A stretch of DNA of 64,000 bases from Chloroflexota bacterium (GCA_021324795.1 JAJPIK010000023.1:1-64000), one strand, 5' to 3'. Shown: positions 49,247 through 59,026, counted from the first letter of the stretch. Made by a program: numbers and translations. The notes: generated from the letters alone by a model not told the origin.

Positions 49247-50458
49247 ATGGCGCGATACGGGTTGTTGTTACCGGTCTATGTCCCCACTTTTCTGCTCTCG
49301 TTGGGACAGGGAGTTCTGATTCCGACCCTTCCGCTCTACGCGGAGTCGCTGGGTGTTTCGATTGCACTTGTCAGCCTGGCAGTTGGCAGCGCTGCGATTG
49401 GGACGCTGCTCGCCGATATTCCTTCCGGCGTTCTGTTGGAACAGGTTGGGCGGCGGCGAACCATGCTCGCCGGCTGTGGCTCGGTCGCGGTAACCTGCCT
49501 GCTGGTGCCGGTCTTTCAGCACTTTGCCGTACTCGTCGTGCTGCAATTTATTGGGGGTATTGGCTCAGCGCTTTGGGCGATCTCCCGACATGTCTTTCTC
49601 GCGGAATCCATTCCTCTTGAGGAACGGGGGCAAGCGATTTCGACGTTTGGCGGTATCAATCGTCTTGGCACGTTTGGTGGTCCAGCCGTTGGCGGTCTCG
49701 TCGCTGCTCACTTTGGGCTGGCGTCGGCGTTTTGGGTGAGCGGCGGACTCGCAGTCGTCGCTTGGACCATCTCTTTCTTCTTTATCCCCGAGTCGAAGCG
49801 ACCTAAGACGGCAGTGAGCACTGGGGCCTATTTGCGGACGTTGGGAAGGGTTGTCGTCAACAACGGGCGAGTCCTGAGCACAGCGGGCTTCGCCCAATTG
49901 TGCTCTCAGATGATTCGAGCCGGCCGGCAAGTCATCGTGCCGCTGTACGGGGCATATGCACTTGGTCTTGACGTGTCGGCGATCGGCGCGATCATTAGTA
50001 TCTCGTCAGCGATTGATATGGTCCTGTTCATTCCAGCCGGCATGTTGATGGACCGGATCGGCCGAAAAGCTGCGATTATCCCCTGCTTCGTGATTCTCTC
50101 GATCGGAATGGGGATGGTTCCCCTATCAAGGAACTACGCGACACTCCTCTTCGCGACCACGATTATGGGCTTTGGGAATGGCATTGGCTCGGGGACGATG
50201 ATGACCCTCGGTGCGGATCTTGCGCCCGCCGGGGCGGTCGGGTCCTTTCTTGGGGTTTGGCGTCTGATTGGCGACGTCGGTGGGGCCGGTGGCCCGCTCG
50301 TCGTCGGCGTGATTGCCGGCTTGCTTGGCCTGGCGACCTCGGCGTTCACCCTGGCCGGAATCGGTCTCCTTTCAGTCGCGCTCTTTGCGTTCACCGTTCC
50401 GGAAACTGGCGGCCGTCTGCGCGAAACTGAGGACGTGGTGAGGCCTCGAGTCGGTTGA
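49247..50458 (+). CDS. MFS transporter
   Basis: This 403-residue protein has twelve hydrophobic segments. The loop 2-3 signature region reads LLADIPSGVLLEQVGRRRTM, matching the MFS G-x-L-x-D-R-x-G-R-R/K pattern, and MLMDRIGRKAAII repeats it in the second half. It looks like a drug or metabolite exporter of the DHA group; the substrate is unknown. The gene stands alone, ending before a hairpin. Confidence 0.87.
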   Translation: MARYGLLLPVYVPTFLLSLGQGVLIPTLPLYAESLGVSIALVSLAVGSAAIGTLLADIPSGVLLEQVGRRRTMLAGCGSVAVTCLLVPVFQHFAVLVVLQFIGGIGSALWAISRHVFLAESIPLEERGQAISTFGGINRLGTFGGPAVGGLVAAHFGLASAFWVSGGLAVVAWTISFFFIPESKRPKTAVSTGAYLRTLGRVVVNNGRVLSTAGFAQLCSQMIRAGRQVIVPLYGAYALGLDVSAIGAIISISSAIDMVLFIPAGMLMDRIGRKAAIIPCFVILSIGMGMVPLSRNYATLLFATTIMGFGNGIGSGTMMTLGADLAPAGAVGSFLGVWRLIGDVGGAGGPLVVGVIAGLLGLATSAFTLAGIGLLSVALFAFTVPETGGRLRETEDVVRPRVG

Positions 50459-50466
50459 CCGATGAT

Positions 50467-50517
50467 GAATGGTCAGGGGGCGTGGCCATGGCCATAATCA
50501 CTGCCCCTTGACCATTC
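50467..50517. terminator. imperfect hairpin after the MFS gene
   Basis: GAATGGTCAGGGGGC (50467-50481) pairs with GCCCCTTGACCATTC (50503-50517) with one mismatch; a small GGCCATGGCC palindrome sits in the loop. There is no T-run. Confidence 0.55.
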
Positions 50518-50574
50518 CAGGACAGAGAGAGTTCAGAGAGGCTTACTGGTGCCTCCACCAAGTCCGTGCCACGT

Positions 50575-50669
50575 GTCATGCTGAGCCCTTCGCTTCACTC
50601 AGGGGGAAAATCCGCGAAGCATCTCGAGGGGCACGCACCAGGAGATGCTTCGCTATCGCTCAGCATGAC
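50575..50669. repeat. GTCATGCTGAG-type dispersed element
   Basis: The element has inverted ends, GTCATGCTGAG at 50575 and CTCAGCATGAC ending at 50669, and internal 'GCGAAGCATCTC' and 'GAGATGCTTCGCTATCGC' stems. I recall this word family as a common short palindromic repeat in environmental bacterial genomes. It carries no gene. Confidence 0.65.
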
Positions 50670-50699
50670 CATGCGCGGCATTTTTGGTGGCTGGACCAC

Positions 50700-51152
50700 T
50701 TAATTCGGCACGTCTACGACGACGTATTCTTCTTCGATCGATACGGAGTAAGTCTCGGCCACGTAGGGACCTTTTTGCAGTCCGGCCGGCGCGGTTTCGA
50801 TCTCTTGGACGAGTACTGAGCCTGGCTCGACGCGTGCCTCGTAGCTGCGCACCCGAGTATGAGTCGGATCAAACCACGATTGACCGGTTCGAACGTCGAA
50901 TTCCCATCCGTGCCACGGACAGCGCAAGATTTCGCCTTGCCGACTGTACCGATATTCGCCCGGAACGCTGGCGGTAAGGAAACCGGCTAGTCGCCCGGTG
51001 CAGAGCGGGCCGCCCTGATGTGGACAGCGATTGCGAAGGGCGAAAAACTCGCCGCGGATGTTGAAGATGCCGATCGAGCGCCCAGCGACCTCGACGATTT
51101 TGCGGTCGCCGGGCTTGATTTCACTAACGGTTGCGACGACGTAGCGAGCCAT
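50700..51152 (-). CDS. Rieske 2Fe-2S domain protein
   Basis: This 150-residue ferredoxin-like protein has a single Rieske domain. The cluster-binding motifs are CPHQGGPL near residue 43 and CPWHGWEF near 78, giving the C-x-H and C-x2-H ligands. There is no signal peptide or membrane segment. It probably passes electrons to an oxygenase or serves with the amidohydrolase encoded 123 bp upstream on the same strand. A perfect 30-bp hairpin lies between the two genes. Confidence 0.9.
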   Translation of the reverse strand: MARYVVATVSEIKPGDRKIVEVAGRSIGIFNIRGEFFALRNRCPHQGGPLCTGRLAGFLTASVPGEYRYSRQGEILRCPWHGWEFDVRTGQSWFDPTHTRVRSYEARVEPGSVLVQEIETAPAGLQKGPYVAETYSVSIEEEYVVVDVPN

Positions 51153-51201
51153 CTTCTCTCATTCCCGGAGATTGATTGGGCGCGATAGAAAGAACGAAAC
51201 C

Positions 51202-51263
51202 GAACTGCCGAGGCGCCGAGAATCTCTGGGAACTCCCAGAGATTCTCGGCGCCTCGGCAGTTC
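51202..51263. terminator. 30-bp perfect hairpin
   Basis: Arms 51202-51231 and 51234-51263 are perfect reverse complements with only two bases between. It lies between the amidohydrolase stop and the Rieske gene start. On the minus strand it is followed by a moderately T-rich stretch, so termination is plausible. Confidence 0.75.
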
Positions 51264-51275
51264 CGAAAAATTCTC

Positions 51276-52367
51276 CTATGGTAGATTGTAGAGCGCCTTC
51301 GCATTACCAGCCATGATCTTACGCTCGAGCTCGGCGTCGAGACGAGCCGGAATCGCCTGATCAGGTGCGTCGAAATCCCAGTGTGGGTAGTCAGTCGCGA
51401 ACATGAGCCGGTCGTTCATGTCCAGATGCTCGAGCAATTGTAAGAACTGGGCAGGCTTTGGTGGCTCCTCCATCGGCTGGGTCGTAATCCAGAAATGCTC
51501 GCGAATGTACTCCGAAGGCAGCCGCTTGACGTGGGGAACCTCTTCGTGCAGCTTCTTCCAGAGATTATCCAGGCGCCACATGAGCGCAGGCAGCCAGGCA
51601 AAGCCACCTTCAATGAGGACGATCTTCAAGGTTGGAAAGTGCTCGAAGATGCCTTCGCAGATCATGCTAATAACTTGGCTTTGGAAAGCGGTTGACATGC
51701 CAGCGTGGTCTTCGATGTAGAAGGAAGGGTAGCCGACGCCGGTAATCGGGTGGCCACCGGAGCCACCAAAATGAATGCCGATTGGCTTGTTATGACGGCA
51801 GGCAGCCTCGTACATCTTCCAGTACTTGCGCCGACCAAGCGGCTCGGCGGTCCGGATCGAGAGAAGCACTTGGACAAACTCGGGACGATCGCCGACCCGA
51901 TCGATCTCAGCCGCGGCCAAATCGCCGTCTTCATTGGCTACCAGAATCGATCCCCGCAACCGTGGCTCGAGAGCAACCCATTCGGCGGCTTCCCATTCAT
52001 TGATCGCAGTGGCTAGGGCAGCTCCATATTCCAAATTATTCTGGCTACCGGCGCCCAATAGTGGGTTCATAATTCCATATTCGATATTCCAGGTATCCAA
52101 GAGCTGGTACTGCAGGAACGGCAAATCCGAGCCGGGGGGCTGACCGTTTGGTGGCCAGGAATCGGTGCGCGCGGCGTTCTTATTCGCCCGTGGGTAATAG
52201 GCGCCGGAGCGGCCACGACCGCCAAAGATCTCGTGATGACGTCGCCAGCGTTCCGGCATATACTTTGACAAGGTTCTATTCGACGCGACTGCGGTGTGGA
52301 TGTCGCAATCGATTACTGCGAGCTTGGTTCGGTCCGGGCGGGTCTCTCGCTCAACCGTTAGCGTCAT
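51276..52367 (-). CDS. amidohydrolase-2 family metal-dependent hydrolase
   Basis: This 363-residue TIM-barrel protein has the metal-binding start VIDCDIHTAV near residue 18. Further motifs are GIHFGGSGG, LIEGGFAWLPAL and FATDYPHWDFDAP, whose Asp completes the active site. Related enzymes are 2-amino-3-carboxymuconate-6-semialdehyde decarboxylase-type decarboxylases and hydrolases. The region around residue 60-70 (AYYPRANKNAAR) is typical of the environmental amidohydrolase_2 group whose genes often accompany Rieske proteins. The substrate is unknown. Confidence 0.87.
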   Translation of the reverse strand: MTLTVERETRPDRTKLAVIDCDIHTAVASNRTLSKYMPERWRRHHEIFGGRGRSGAYYPRANKNAARTDSWPPNGQPPGSDLPFLQYQLLDTWNIEYGIMNPLLGAGSQNNLEYGAALATAINEWEAAEWVALEPRLRGSILVANEDGDLAAAEIDRVGDRPEFVQVLLSIRTAEPLGRRKYWKMYEAACRHNKPIGIHFGGSGGHPITGVGYPSFYIEDHAGMSTAFQSQVISMICEGIFEHFPTLKIVLIEGGFAWLPALMWRLDNLWKKLHEEVPHVKRLPSEYIREHFWITTQPMEEPPKPAQFLQLLEHLDMNDRLMFATDYPHWDFDAPDQAIPARLDAELERKIMAGNAKALYNLP

Positions 52368-52485
52368 GGTTCCTCCTTACCGCCAACTCGAATGCGCAAA
52401 GTATCCCTGCAGAATGATACAGGGCCAAGTCTGCTCACCGAGTCGAATCATAACGGCCGCGCGGCCAGGTGTCAACGCATTTGCC

Positions 52486-52514
52486 TTGACGGGGCTTCGG
52501 GCAGTTGTTATAGT
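52486..52514 (+). promoter_or_regulatory. sigma-A promoter of the TrpB-like gene
   Basis: TTGACG (52486-52491), 17 bp and TATAGT (52509-52514). Transcription would start near 52521, leaving a leader of about 175 nt. Confidence 0.72.
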
Positions 52515-52520
52515 CGTCCC

Positions 52521-52696
52521 GCTGTTAACTCTTTTCACGCTGTGAGCGGGTTGCCTCACCTTTGTCTCCTCTCTATCTCGATGCTGGAGAGATCTCCAGA
52601 GGGTACCTGCCGCGAGTGGAGTGAGGCGGTTCTGACGCAGAGTCTGCATCGTAAGCTTTTACAACCTCAGTGTATGAGATGAGGAGGCGCTTCCCA
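52521..52696 (+). promoter_or_regulatory. structured 5' leader of the TrpB-like gene, possible riboswitch
   Basis: Pairings visible by eye are CCCGCT (52518-52523) with AGCGGG (52545-52550), and GCCTCAC (52553-52559) with GTGAGGC (52621-52627). The second pair encloses the hairpin CTGGAGA/TCTCCAG (52584-52599). A further stem GCAGA/TCTGC follows at 52636-52646. The fold is compact enough for a ligand- or tRNA-responsive element, but I could not match a known class. Confidence 0.4.
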
Positions 52697-54055
52697 ATGG
52701 CTGATACGCGAATCGTCCTTTCCGAAAATGAGCTGCCGCGTCAGTGGTACAATATTCTTGCCGACTTCAGGAATCCGCCGCCTCCGGTGCTCCATCCGGG
52801 CACGCTTCAGCCGATCGGGCCCACGGATCTGGCGCCTCTCTTCCCTATGGCGTGCATTCTCCAAGAGGTAAGTACCGAGCGTTGGATCGACATCCCAGAT
52901 GAAGTTCGCGACGTTTACAAGCTCTGGCGGCCAAGTCCGTTATATCGCGCCTTGCGCTTGGAAAAGCACCTCCAAACGCCGGCCCGGATCTATTACAAAT
53001 ATGAAGGAGTAAGTCCGGTCGGCAGTCACAAGCCAAACACCGCGGTTGCCCAGGCCTATTACAACAAGCAGGAAGGTATCCGCCGAATCGCCACGGAGAC
53101 TGGTGCTGGCCAGTGGGGTAGCGCCTTGGCGATGGCCTGTCGCATGTTTGGGCTCGAGTGCACGGTGTATATGGTAAAGGTGAGCTATCACCAGAAGCCG
53201 TACCGTCGAGTGCTGATGGCAACCTACGGCGCGACGGTGCACGCCAGTCCGAGCACGGTAACTAGATCTGGCCAGAAGGTGCTCACCGAGCATCCAGACT
53301 CGCCGGGCAGCCTGGGGATCGCGATCAGTGAAGCGGTCGAGGACGCGGCGACTCACGACGACACCCACTACAGCTTGGGCAGTGTCTTGAACCACGTATT
53401 GCTCCATCAGACGGTAATCGGTCTCGAAGCGAAAGCGCAGATGGAGAAGGTCGGTGACTACCCGGACGTCGTGATTGGCTCGTGTGGGGGTGGGAGTAAC
53501 CTGGCTGGCTTGAGCTACCCCTTCCTGGGCGATAAGCTCACTGGTAAGCAGCCGGACTTACGGGTCGTCGCGGTCGAGCCGGCTGCCTGCCCGACGCTCA
53601 CGCGTGGTCGCTATCTCTACGATTTTGGCGACACAGTCGGCTTGACGCCCTTGATGAAGATGTATACTCTCGGCCATTCCTTCGTGCCCGCCGGGATTCA
53701 CGCGGGTGGATTGCGCTACCATGGTGATGCGCCTAGTCTCTGTCAGCTTTATGACGAAAAGTGGATTGAAGCAGTGGCCTACCGCCAAAATCCGGTTTTC
53801 GAGGCAGCGGTCACCTTTGCCCAAACCGAGGGTATTGTCGCGGCGCCGGAGTCGGCGCACGCGATCAAGGCGGCAATCGATGAGGCGTTGCAGGCGCGCG
53901 AAGCCAACCAGCGCAAGGTCATCCTGTTCAACCTGAGCGGTCATGGTAACTTCGACCTTCAGGCTTACGACGACTACCTGGAAGGTCGGCTTGTCGATAC
54001 GGACTATTCGCAAGCGGAGGTCGATCAGGCGCTGGTCGAGTTGCGTCAGCCGTAG
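52697..54055 (+). CDS. TrpB2-type tryptophan synthase beta-like PLP enzyme
   Basis: This 452-residue protein starts at ATG 52697 with AGGAGG upstream. The PLP Lys is in VGSHKPNTA (K112) and the phosphate-binding loop is [11 protein letters not shown] near 275. The long N-terminal part before residue 80 and the SYHQKPYRR segment are typical of TrpB2, which can act without TrpA. No trpA or other trp gene is near, so it may be a stand-alone indole-scavenging or serine-deaminating enzyme. It is followed 10 bp later by the LhgO-like gene. Confidence 0.9.
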   Translation: MADTRIVLSENELPRQWYNILADFRNPPPPVLHPGTLQPIGPTDLAPLFPMACILQEVSTERWIDIPDEVRDVYKLWRPSPLYRALRLEKHLQTPARIYYKYEGVSPVGSHKPNTAVAQAYYNKQEGIRRIATETGAGQWGSALAMACRMFGLECTVYMVKVSYHQKPYRRVLMATYGATVHASPSTVTRSGQKVLTEHPDSPGSLGIAISEAVEDAATHDDTHYSLGSVLNHVLLHQTVIGLEAKAQMEKVGDYPDVVIGSCGGGSNLAGLSYPFLGDKLTGKQPDLRVVAVEPAACPTLTRGRYLYDFGDTVGLTPLMKMYTLGHSFVPAGIHAGGLRYHGDAPSLCQLYDEKWIEAVAYRQNPVFEAAVTFAQTEGIVAAPESAHAIKAAIDEALQAREANQRKVILFNLSGHGNFDLQAYDDYLEGRLVDTDYSQAEVDQALVELRQP

Positions 54056-54065
54056 GAGGAACTCA

Positions 54066-55295
54066 ATGGATGTTGTCATCGTCGGTGCTGGCATCGTCGG
54101 TCTCGCGGTCGGTCGCGAGCTGCTGCGTCGTTGGCCAAAGCTGCAGCTCGCGCTGGTAGAGAAGGAGAGCGAAATCGCCGCGCACCAATCTGGACATAAC
54201 AGTGGTGTGATCCATTCGGGGATCTACTACGCGCCAGGATCTCTGAAGGCACGCCTCTGCGTTGCTGGTAGCCGCGCTTTGATGCGTTATTGTGACGAAC
54301 GGGGCATCCGGTACGAATTGTGTGGAAAGGTGATCGTAGCAACCGACGAGGCCGAGCTACCCCGTTTGGCTGAGCTACGTCGACGTGGCGAGGCGAATGG
54401 CGTGATCGGATTGGAAGAGATTGGCCCGGAGCGTCTCCAAGAGCTCGAGCCGTACTGTCGGGGGATCCGCGCTCTGTATTCGCCGAAGACCGGGATTATT
54501 GACTATCTGGCAGTCTGCCACGCCTATGCCGATGATATCGGAGCGGCAGGCGGTCAGGTCCTTACTGGCCTAGAGGTCACCGGAATTAGCAAGGTGGGAA
54601 AGAGCGTCGTGCTGCAGACGACGGGGGGCGAACTCGAGACGCGGTGCCTCATCACCTGCGCGGGATTGTATTCCGATCGCGTGGCGGCGATGACCGGCGC
54701 ACCTCGAGAGCCGCAGATTGTTCCTTTCCGTGGTGATTACTACGTGCTCCGTCCAGAATGTGCAGGTCTGGTCCGGGGTATGATCTATCCGGTGCCCGAT
54801 CCGGCCTTTCCTTTTCTCGGGGTCCACTTTACGCGCCGGATCGAAGGCGGCGTCTGGCTCGGGCCAAATGCCGTGCTTGCCTTTGCTCGGGAAGGCTACG
54901 AGCGGCTCAAGCTCGATCCGACCGACTTGATCGAGACGCTGACCTTCCGAGGCTTCCAGGAGCTCGCGCGCCGGTATTGGCGAATTGGGCTCGCGGAGAT
55001 GTATCGTGATTTCAGTAAGCAGGCGTTCCTCAAAGCGCTCCAGCGGTACATGCCGGCTTTGCAGGAAAATGACCTCTTACCCGGACCGTCGGGAGTACGC
55101 GCCCAGGCGCTTTCGGCCGATGGCAAGCTGGTCGATGATTTTGTGATCGACCAGGAAGAGAATGTGATGCACGTACGCAACGCGCCGTCGCCAGCCGCGA
55201 CCTCTTCTCTGGCGATTGCTGGGCTCATCGCCGATCGGGCGGGTGAGACTTTTGGTCTTGGCGATGCTGTGCCGGCCTCGAAGGATACAGTATGA
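54066..55295 (+). CDS. lhgO: L-2-hydroxyglutarate oxidase (LhgO-like FAD enzyme)
   Basis: This 409-residue protein starts at ATG 54066 with AGGAGG upstream. The FAD Rossmann motif is VVIVGAGIVGLAVGRELL at the N-terminus. The characteristic LhgO segment is HQSGHNSGVIHSGIYY near 45-60. Substrate-domain blocks include PFRGDYYVL and PFLGVHFTRR. LhgO oxidises L-2-hydroxyglutarate to 2-oxoglutarate, feeding electrons to the respiratory chain. It probably shares a transcript with the TrpB2 gene, but a functional connection is not obvious. Confidence 0.88.
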   Translation: MDVVIVGAGIVGLAVGRELLRRWPKLQLALVEKESEIAAHQSGHNSGVIHSGIYYAPGSLKARLCVAGSRALMRYCDERGIRYELCGKVIVATDEAELPRLAELRRRGEANGVIGLEEIGPERLQELEPYCRGIRALYSPKTGIIDYLAVCHAYADDIGAAGGQVLTGLEVTGISKVGKSVVLQTTGGELETRCLITCAGLYSDRVAAMTGAPREPQIVPFRGDYYVLRPECAGLVRGMIYPVPDPAFPFLGVHFTRRIEGGVWLGPNAVLAFAREGYERLKLDPTDLIETLTFRGFQELARRYWRIGLAEMYRDFSKQAFLKALQRYMPALQENDLLPGPSGVRAQALSADGKLVDDFVIDQEENVMHVRNAPSPAATSSLAIAGLIADRAGETFGLGDAVPASKDTV

Positions 55296-55308
55296 AGGGG
55301 GCGAGCGG

Positions 55309-55608
55309 GTGAACGGGCGGCACCGGGTTAGAGGCGTCAAACGCGAGCACAGCATTATTCCAGGGCTCTTGCCAATCCTCGAACAGCTCGCCCAATCGCC
55401 CGCCGTCTCGGCGGTGATTCCCGGACGGATCTCGGTCACACGTGCCGGCTTGCCCACCCTCCAGCTCCGGCTTGGCACTCAGACTATCACCGGCTTCAAG
55501 CTCACTGCGCGCCGGGGCACGACCGCGCAGGAAGTGTTCGTCGTGACGACGGACGCCGAGAGCGTCCTCGGCTTTCTCCGACAAGAGATCAAAGAGTTCG
55601 TGGAGTAG
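55309..55608 (+). CDS. DUF2103 predicted metal-binding protein
   Basis: This 99-residue basic protein starts at GTG 55309 with a G-rich ribosome site 13 bp after the LhgO stop. The family core KREHSIIPGLLPILEQLAQS and VSAVIPGRISV is present, followed by a GFKLTARRGTTAQEVFVVT strand pair. Function in the family is unknown. The frame is open upstream but overlaps LhgO there. Confidence 0.75.
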   Translation: MNGRHRVRGVKREHSIIPGLLPILEQLAQSPAVSAVIPGRISVTRAGLPTLQLRLGTQTITGFKLTARRGTTAQEVFVVTTDAESVLGFLRQEIKEFVE

Positions 55609-55696
55609 CTGGGGCGCGGATGTCTCGCTTTACCTGTCTCCCCTCTTGACAACTCGTATACACTTACGAGCAAACAGTAACCTCAGTGAGGAGCGG

Positions 55697-57835
55697 GTGG
55701 CATTGGTCGCTGACGTCGTTCCGAAGATCCAACAGTTGCTGTCCCCTCGGTCCATTGCCCTGGTCGGAGCTACGGAGAACTCCTATTGGTCCCGAGCGAT
55801 CATTCAGAACCTGGTTTCGCTCGGCTATGCCGGGCGCATGCATTTGATTCACCCGACCAAGAAAGAGCAGTTTGGTCACCCCTGCTATCCGAGCTTGCTC
55901 GACGTGCCGGAGCGAATCGACCACGCCTTTGTCATGACTGGTACTCGCCACGCGAAACAGATTCTCGAAGACTGCGCGGCGATCGGAGTGCCGAGTGCGA
56001 CCTTGCTGACCGCCGGCTTCAAGGAGGCAAATGAAGGCGGTGCCCGGCTTGAGCACGAGCTCGTCAAGTTTTGCGAACAGAACGACATCACGCTGCTTGG
56101 TCCCAACTGCCTTGGATTTGTCAATGCACTCGCTCCGGTGCCTGCCCACGCGCTCCTGATCGAAGATGCTCCCTTGCCGGGGCACGTCGGCGTGCTGTTG
56201 CAAAGCGGCGCGATTCTCTTGCGGGTTCATCAGCTTGCCCGTTACCGGAATATCGGGCTGAGCTACCTGATCAGTAGTGGTAACGAAGCGATGCTCGACG
56301 CGGCCGACTTCGTCCGCTTCTTGGTCGAAGATCCGGATACGAGGGTCATTGGTGCCTTGGTCGAGGGGATTCGCCGTCCAGTCGCCTTTGCCGAGGCGGC
56401 GGCACGAGCCGTTGAGCTGGGGAAACCACTCGTTGTCCTCAAGACTGGCCGATCGGAGGCCGCGGCCCGCACTGCGGTTGCTCACACCGCCGCGTTGACC
56501 GGTGCCGATGCGGTCGTCGACGCTTATCTTCGGCAAATTGGCGCGATTCGAGTGAGCGGCGTCGAAGAGATGGTCGAAACGCTTGGCTTTCTCGCGGCGT
56601 ATGGCTGGCCGGAGGGGCGACGAGCTGGAGTTGTCACACCATCGGGCGGCGTTTGCGGTGTGTTTGCTGATCTCTGCCAGCAAACGGTGGTCGAGCTACC
56701 ATCGTTCGAGCCAGATACCAAGCAGAAGCTGCGGGAGATCTTGCCGGAGTTCGGCACGCCGGAGAATCCGCTAGACACGACCGGGGTGATCGTCCTCGAC
56801 GCGACCCTCATGTCACGCACCGCCGAGGCAGTTGTCGCGGACCCGAACGTCGATCTCTTGGTCGTCGTCCAGGATGTACCGCGAGCACCCGGACCGGTGC
56901 CGGGCCGTAACGACGAGCGGATCAAGCTCCTTGTCGACACTCTTGCCCGCAGCCCTAAATATTCCTGCGCGATGACGACCGTCGCGGCGGAGCTTACGCC
57001 TTATGGGCGCGAATTGACTAAGCGCTTCAGCATTCACCTGGCGAATGGCATCACTCTGGGCATCCGTGCGCTCGATAACGCGATTCGCTATGGTGAATCG
57101 CGGCGCCGGCTGCTGGGACGATCCTTTCCCTGGTGGCTGCCCAGAGAGATGGAAGCGATGACCGGCGGCACGCGTCGGTCACTGAATGAGGCCGAGTCCA
57201 AGGCATTACTGCGATCGTTTGGAATCCCGACCACCGAGGACGTCGTCGCACTCAGTGCTGACGAAGCGGTGGTCGCAGCCGAACGTCTCGGCTTCCCGGT
57301 CGTCCTGAAAATGCTTGCCACCGATGTTCCCCACAAGACCGACGCGGGGGGTGTCGCGCTCGATTTGACATCGGCTGGTGAGGTCCGCTCGGCCTATGAT
57401 CGAATCATCGATGCGGTGCGCCGGCATCAGCCAGAAGCGCGCATCGAAGGGGTCTTGGTCTCCAAGCAGGTGCGCGGGGCGGTCGAAATGATCGCTGGGA
57501 TTAGCGTCGATCCGCTGTATGGACCGACAGTGGTGGTAGGGTTGGGGGGAATCTTCGTCGAGACCCTGGGCGACGTCGCGCTCCGTCTGCCACCTATTGG
57601 CCCGGACGAAGCTCGGGCGATGCTCGACGATTTGCACGGTCGGGCCATTCTGGCTGGAGCGCGGGGCCGGCCGCCGGCCGACGTCGATGCGCTAATCGAA
57701 GTGCTGACTCGCTTAGGAGAGTTGGCGCTGGCGTGTCGGGGACGACTCGTGGTGCTCGACGTGAATCCATTGTTTGTCTTGCCGCGCGGCCAGGGAGTGA
57801 AAGCTGCCGACGCCCTCGCTGTTGTGTGCGACTAA
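55697..57835 (+). CDS. acyl-CoA synthetase, NDP-forming (acetyl-CoA synthetase ADP-forming type)
   Basis: This 712-residue protein starts at GTG 55697 with GAGGAG 5 nt upstream. It has three parts. An N-terminal CoA-binding domain contains SIALVGATENSYWSRAI. A succinyl-CoA-ligase-like middle contains TVAHTAALTGADAVVDA with the phospho-His candidate. A C-terminal ATP-grasp domain (about 480-712) contains RRSLNEAESKALLRSFGIPT and LKMLATDVPHKTDAGG. These enzymes interconvert an acyl-CoA and acid with ATP formation or use. At the head of this operon it probably activates the acid or salvages the CoA bond energy. Confidence 0.9.
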   Translation: MALVADVVPKIQQLLSPRSIALVGATENSYWSRAIIQNLVSLGYAGRMHLIHPTKKEQFGHPCYPSLLDVPERIDHAFVMTGTRHAKQILEDCAAIGVPSATLLTAGFKEANEGGARLEHELVKFCEQNDITLLGPNCLGFVNALAPVPAHALLIEDAPLPGHVGVLLQSGAILLRVHQLARYRNIGLSYLISSGNEAMLDAADFVRFLVEDPDTRVIGALVEGIRRPVAFAEAAARAVELGKPLVVLKTGRSEAAARTAVAHTAALTGADAVVDAYLRQIGAIRVSGVEEMVETLGFLAAYGWPEGRRAGVVTPSGGVCGVFADLCQQTVVELPSFEPDTKQKLREILPEFGTPENPLDTTGVIVLDATLMSRTAEAVVADPNVDLLVVVQDVPRAPGPVPGRNDERIKLLVDTLARSPKYSCAMTTVAAELTPYGRELTKRFSIHLANGITLGIRALDNAIRYGESRRRLLGRSFPWWLPREMEAMTGGTRRSLNEAESKALLRSFGIPTTEDVVALSADEAVVAAERLGFPVVLKMLATDVPHKTDAGGVALDLTSAGEVRSAYDRIIDAVRRHQPEARIEGVLVSKQVRGAVEMIAGISVDPLYGPTVVVGLGGIFVETLGDVALRLPPIGPDEARAMLDDLHGRAILAGARGRPPADVDALIEVLTRLGELALACRGRLVVLDVNPLFVLPRGQGVKAADALAVVCD

Positions 57836-57850
57836 GAAAGGAGACCAAAC

Positions 57851-59026
57851 GTGGACTTCGGCTTGACCCAAGAGCAGAAGCTGATCCTGGAAACGGTCAA
57901 GGACTTCACCCGGACTGAGCTGATGCCGCTTGAAGAGGAGATGCGCAAGGCCGAACTCGAGGGCTGGGGGGATCAGTTCCCGGATGCCCAGACGACTAAC
58001 CGTCTGCGTCTCAAGGCGAAGGATTTGGGGCTGTGGGGATTGGATACCCCGGAAGAGTACGGTGGACTGAACCTGGGCACGGTGATGATGGCGCTGATCA
58101 GCATCGAAGTGAGCCATTGTCTCGTTCCGTTCCGCTTCGGTGGCTCGGCCGACAACATCCTCTATGCGGGTAATGAAGAACAGAAAAAAGAGTACCTGAT
58201 ACCGACGATCAATGGCGAGCGGAAGTCATGCTTCGCAATCACCGAGCCAACGGCCGGCTCGGACGCGACAAATATTCGCATGACCGCGACCCGCGACGCT
58301 TCGGGCGATTGGATCCTCAACGGCGAGAAGATTTTCATTACTGGTGGTAATGAGGCAGACTTTGCGATCGTCTTCGCGGTCACCGATAAAGAAAAGGGCT
58401 ACCGGGGCGGGATTACCGCTTTCCTGGTCGATCGGGCGATGGGCTGGACCTCCCGTTACGTGCCGACGATGGGGTCCTGGGGGCCAGCACGACTGCTGTT
58501 CGATAACGTTCGAGTGCCGAATCGTAACGTGCTCGGCGAAGTTGGCTGGGGGTTCCGCCTGGCGATGCAGTGGATCGGTGCTGGCCGGGTGCTCATCCCG
58601 GCTCGGGCGGTTGGTCAGGCCGAGCGTCTCCTCCAGATCGGTCTCGACTATGCACGCCAGCGCGTTGCCTTTGGCCATCCAATCGCTGAGTACCAGGCGA
58701 TCCAATGGATGCTCGCTGACTCGGCGGTTGAGATCCAATCAACGAAGTGGCTCACTTTCCATGCTGCCTGGAAGCAGGACCAGGGACTCGACAATCGCCA
58801 CGAAGCCTCGATGGCCAAGCTCCATGGTGCCCAGATGGTGAACCAAGTGGCCGATCGTGTGCTCCAGATTCACGGCGGCATGGGCTATACCAAGGAGCTG
58901 CCGATCGAACGGCTCTATCGCGAAGTGCGGCTCTACCGGATCTACGAAGGGACAGACGAAATCCAGAAACGGAGTATTGCCGGAAATCTCATCCAGGGCA
59001 GAGTCCGGATTGGAGAGTGGGACTGA
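57851..59026 (+). CDS. acyl-CoA dehydrogenase
   Basis: This 391-residue flavoenzyme starts at GTG 57851 with AAAGGAG upstream. Signature 1, CFAITEPTAGSDATNIRMTA, is near 120-140, and the C-terminal VRLYRIYEGTDEIQKRSIAG carries the catalytic Glu and FAD contacts. It introduces a 2,3-double bond into an acyl-CoA and passes electrons to ETF, whose subunits are encoded 3-4 kb downstream in the same operon. The chain length or substrate class is not evident. Confidence 0.93.
   Translation: MDFGLTQEQKLILETVKDFTRTELMPLEEEMRKAELEGWGDQFPDAQTTNRLRLKAKDLGLWGLDTPEEYGGLNLGTVMMALISIEVSHCLVPFRFGGSADNILYAGNEEQKKEYLIPTINGERKSCFAITEPTAGSDATNIRMTATRDASGDWILNGEKIFITGGNEADFAIVFAVTDKEKGYRGGITAFLVDRAMGWTSRYVPTMGSWGPARLLFDNVRVPNRNVLGEVGWGFRLAMQWIGAGRVLIPARAVGQAERLLQIGLDYARQRVAFGHPIAEYQAIQWMLADSAVEIQSTKWLTFHAAWKQDQGLDNRHEASMAKLHGAQMVNQVADRVLQIHGGMGYTKELPIERLYREVRLYRIYEGTDEIQKRSIAGNLIQGRVRIGEWD

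Noticed and set aside
52584-52627. T-box riboswitch in the TrpB leader
   Set aside because: The segment GGGTACCTGCCGCG differs from the T-box core (AGGGTGGNACCGCG) at key positions, and no terminator/antiterminator pair is clear.
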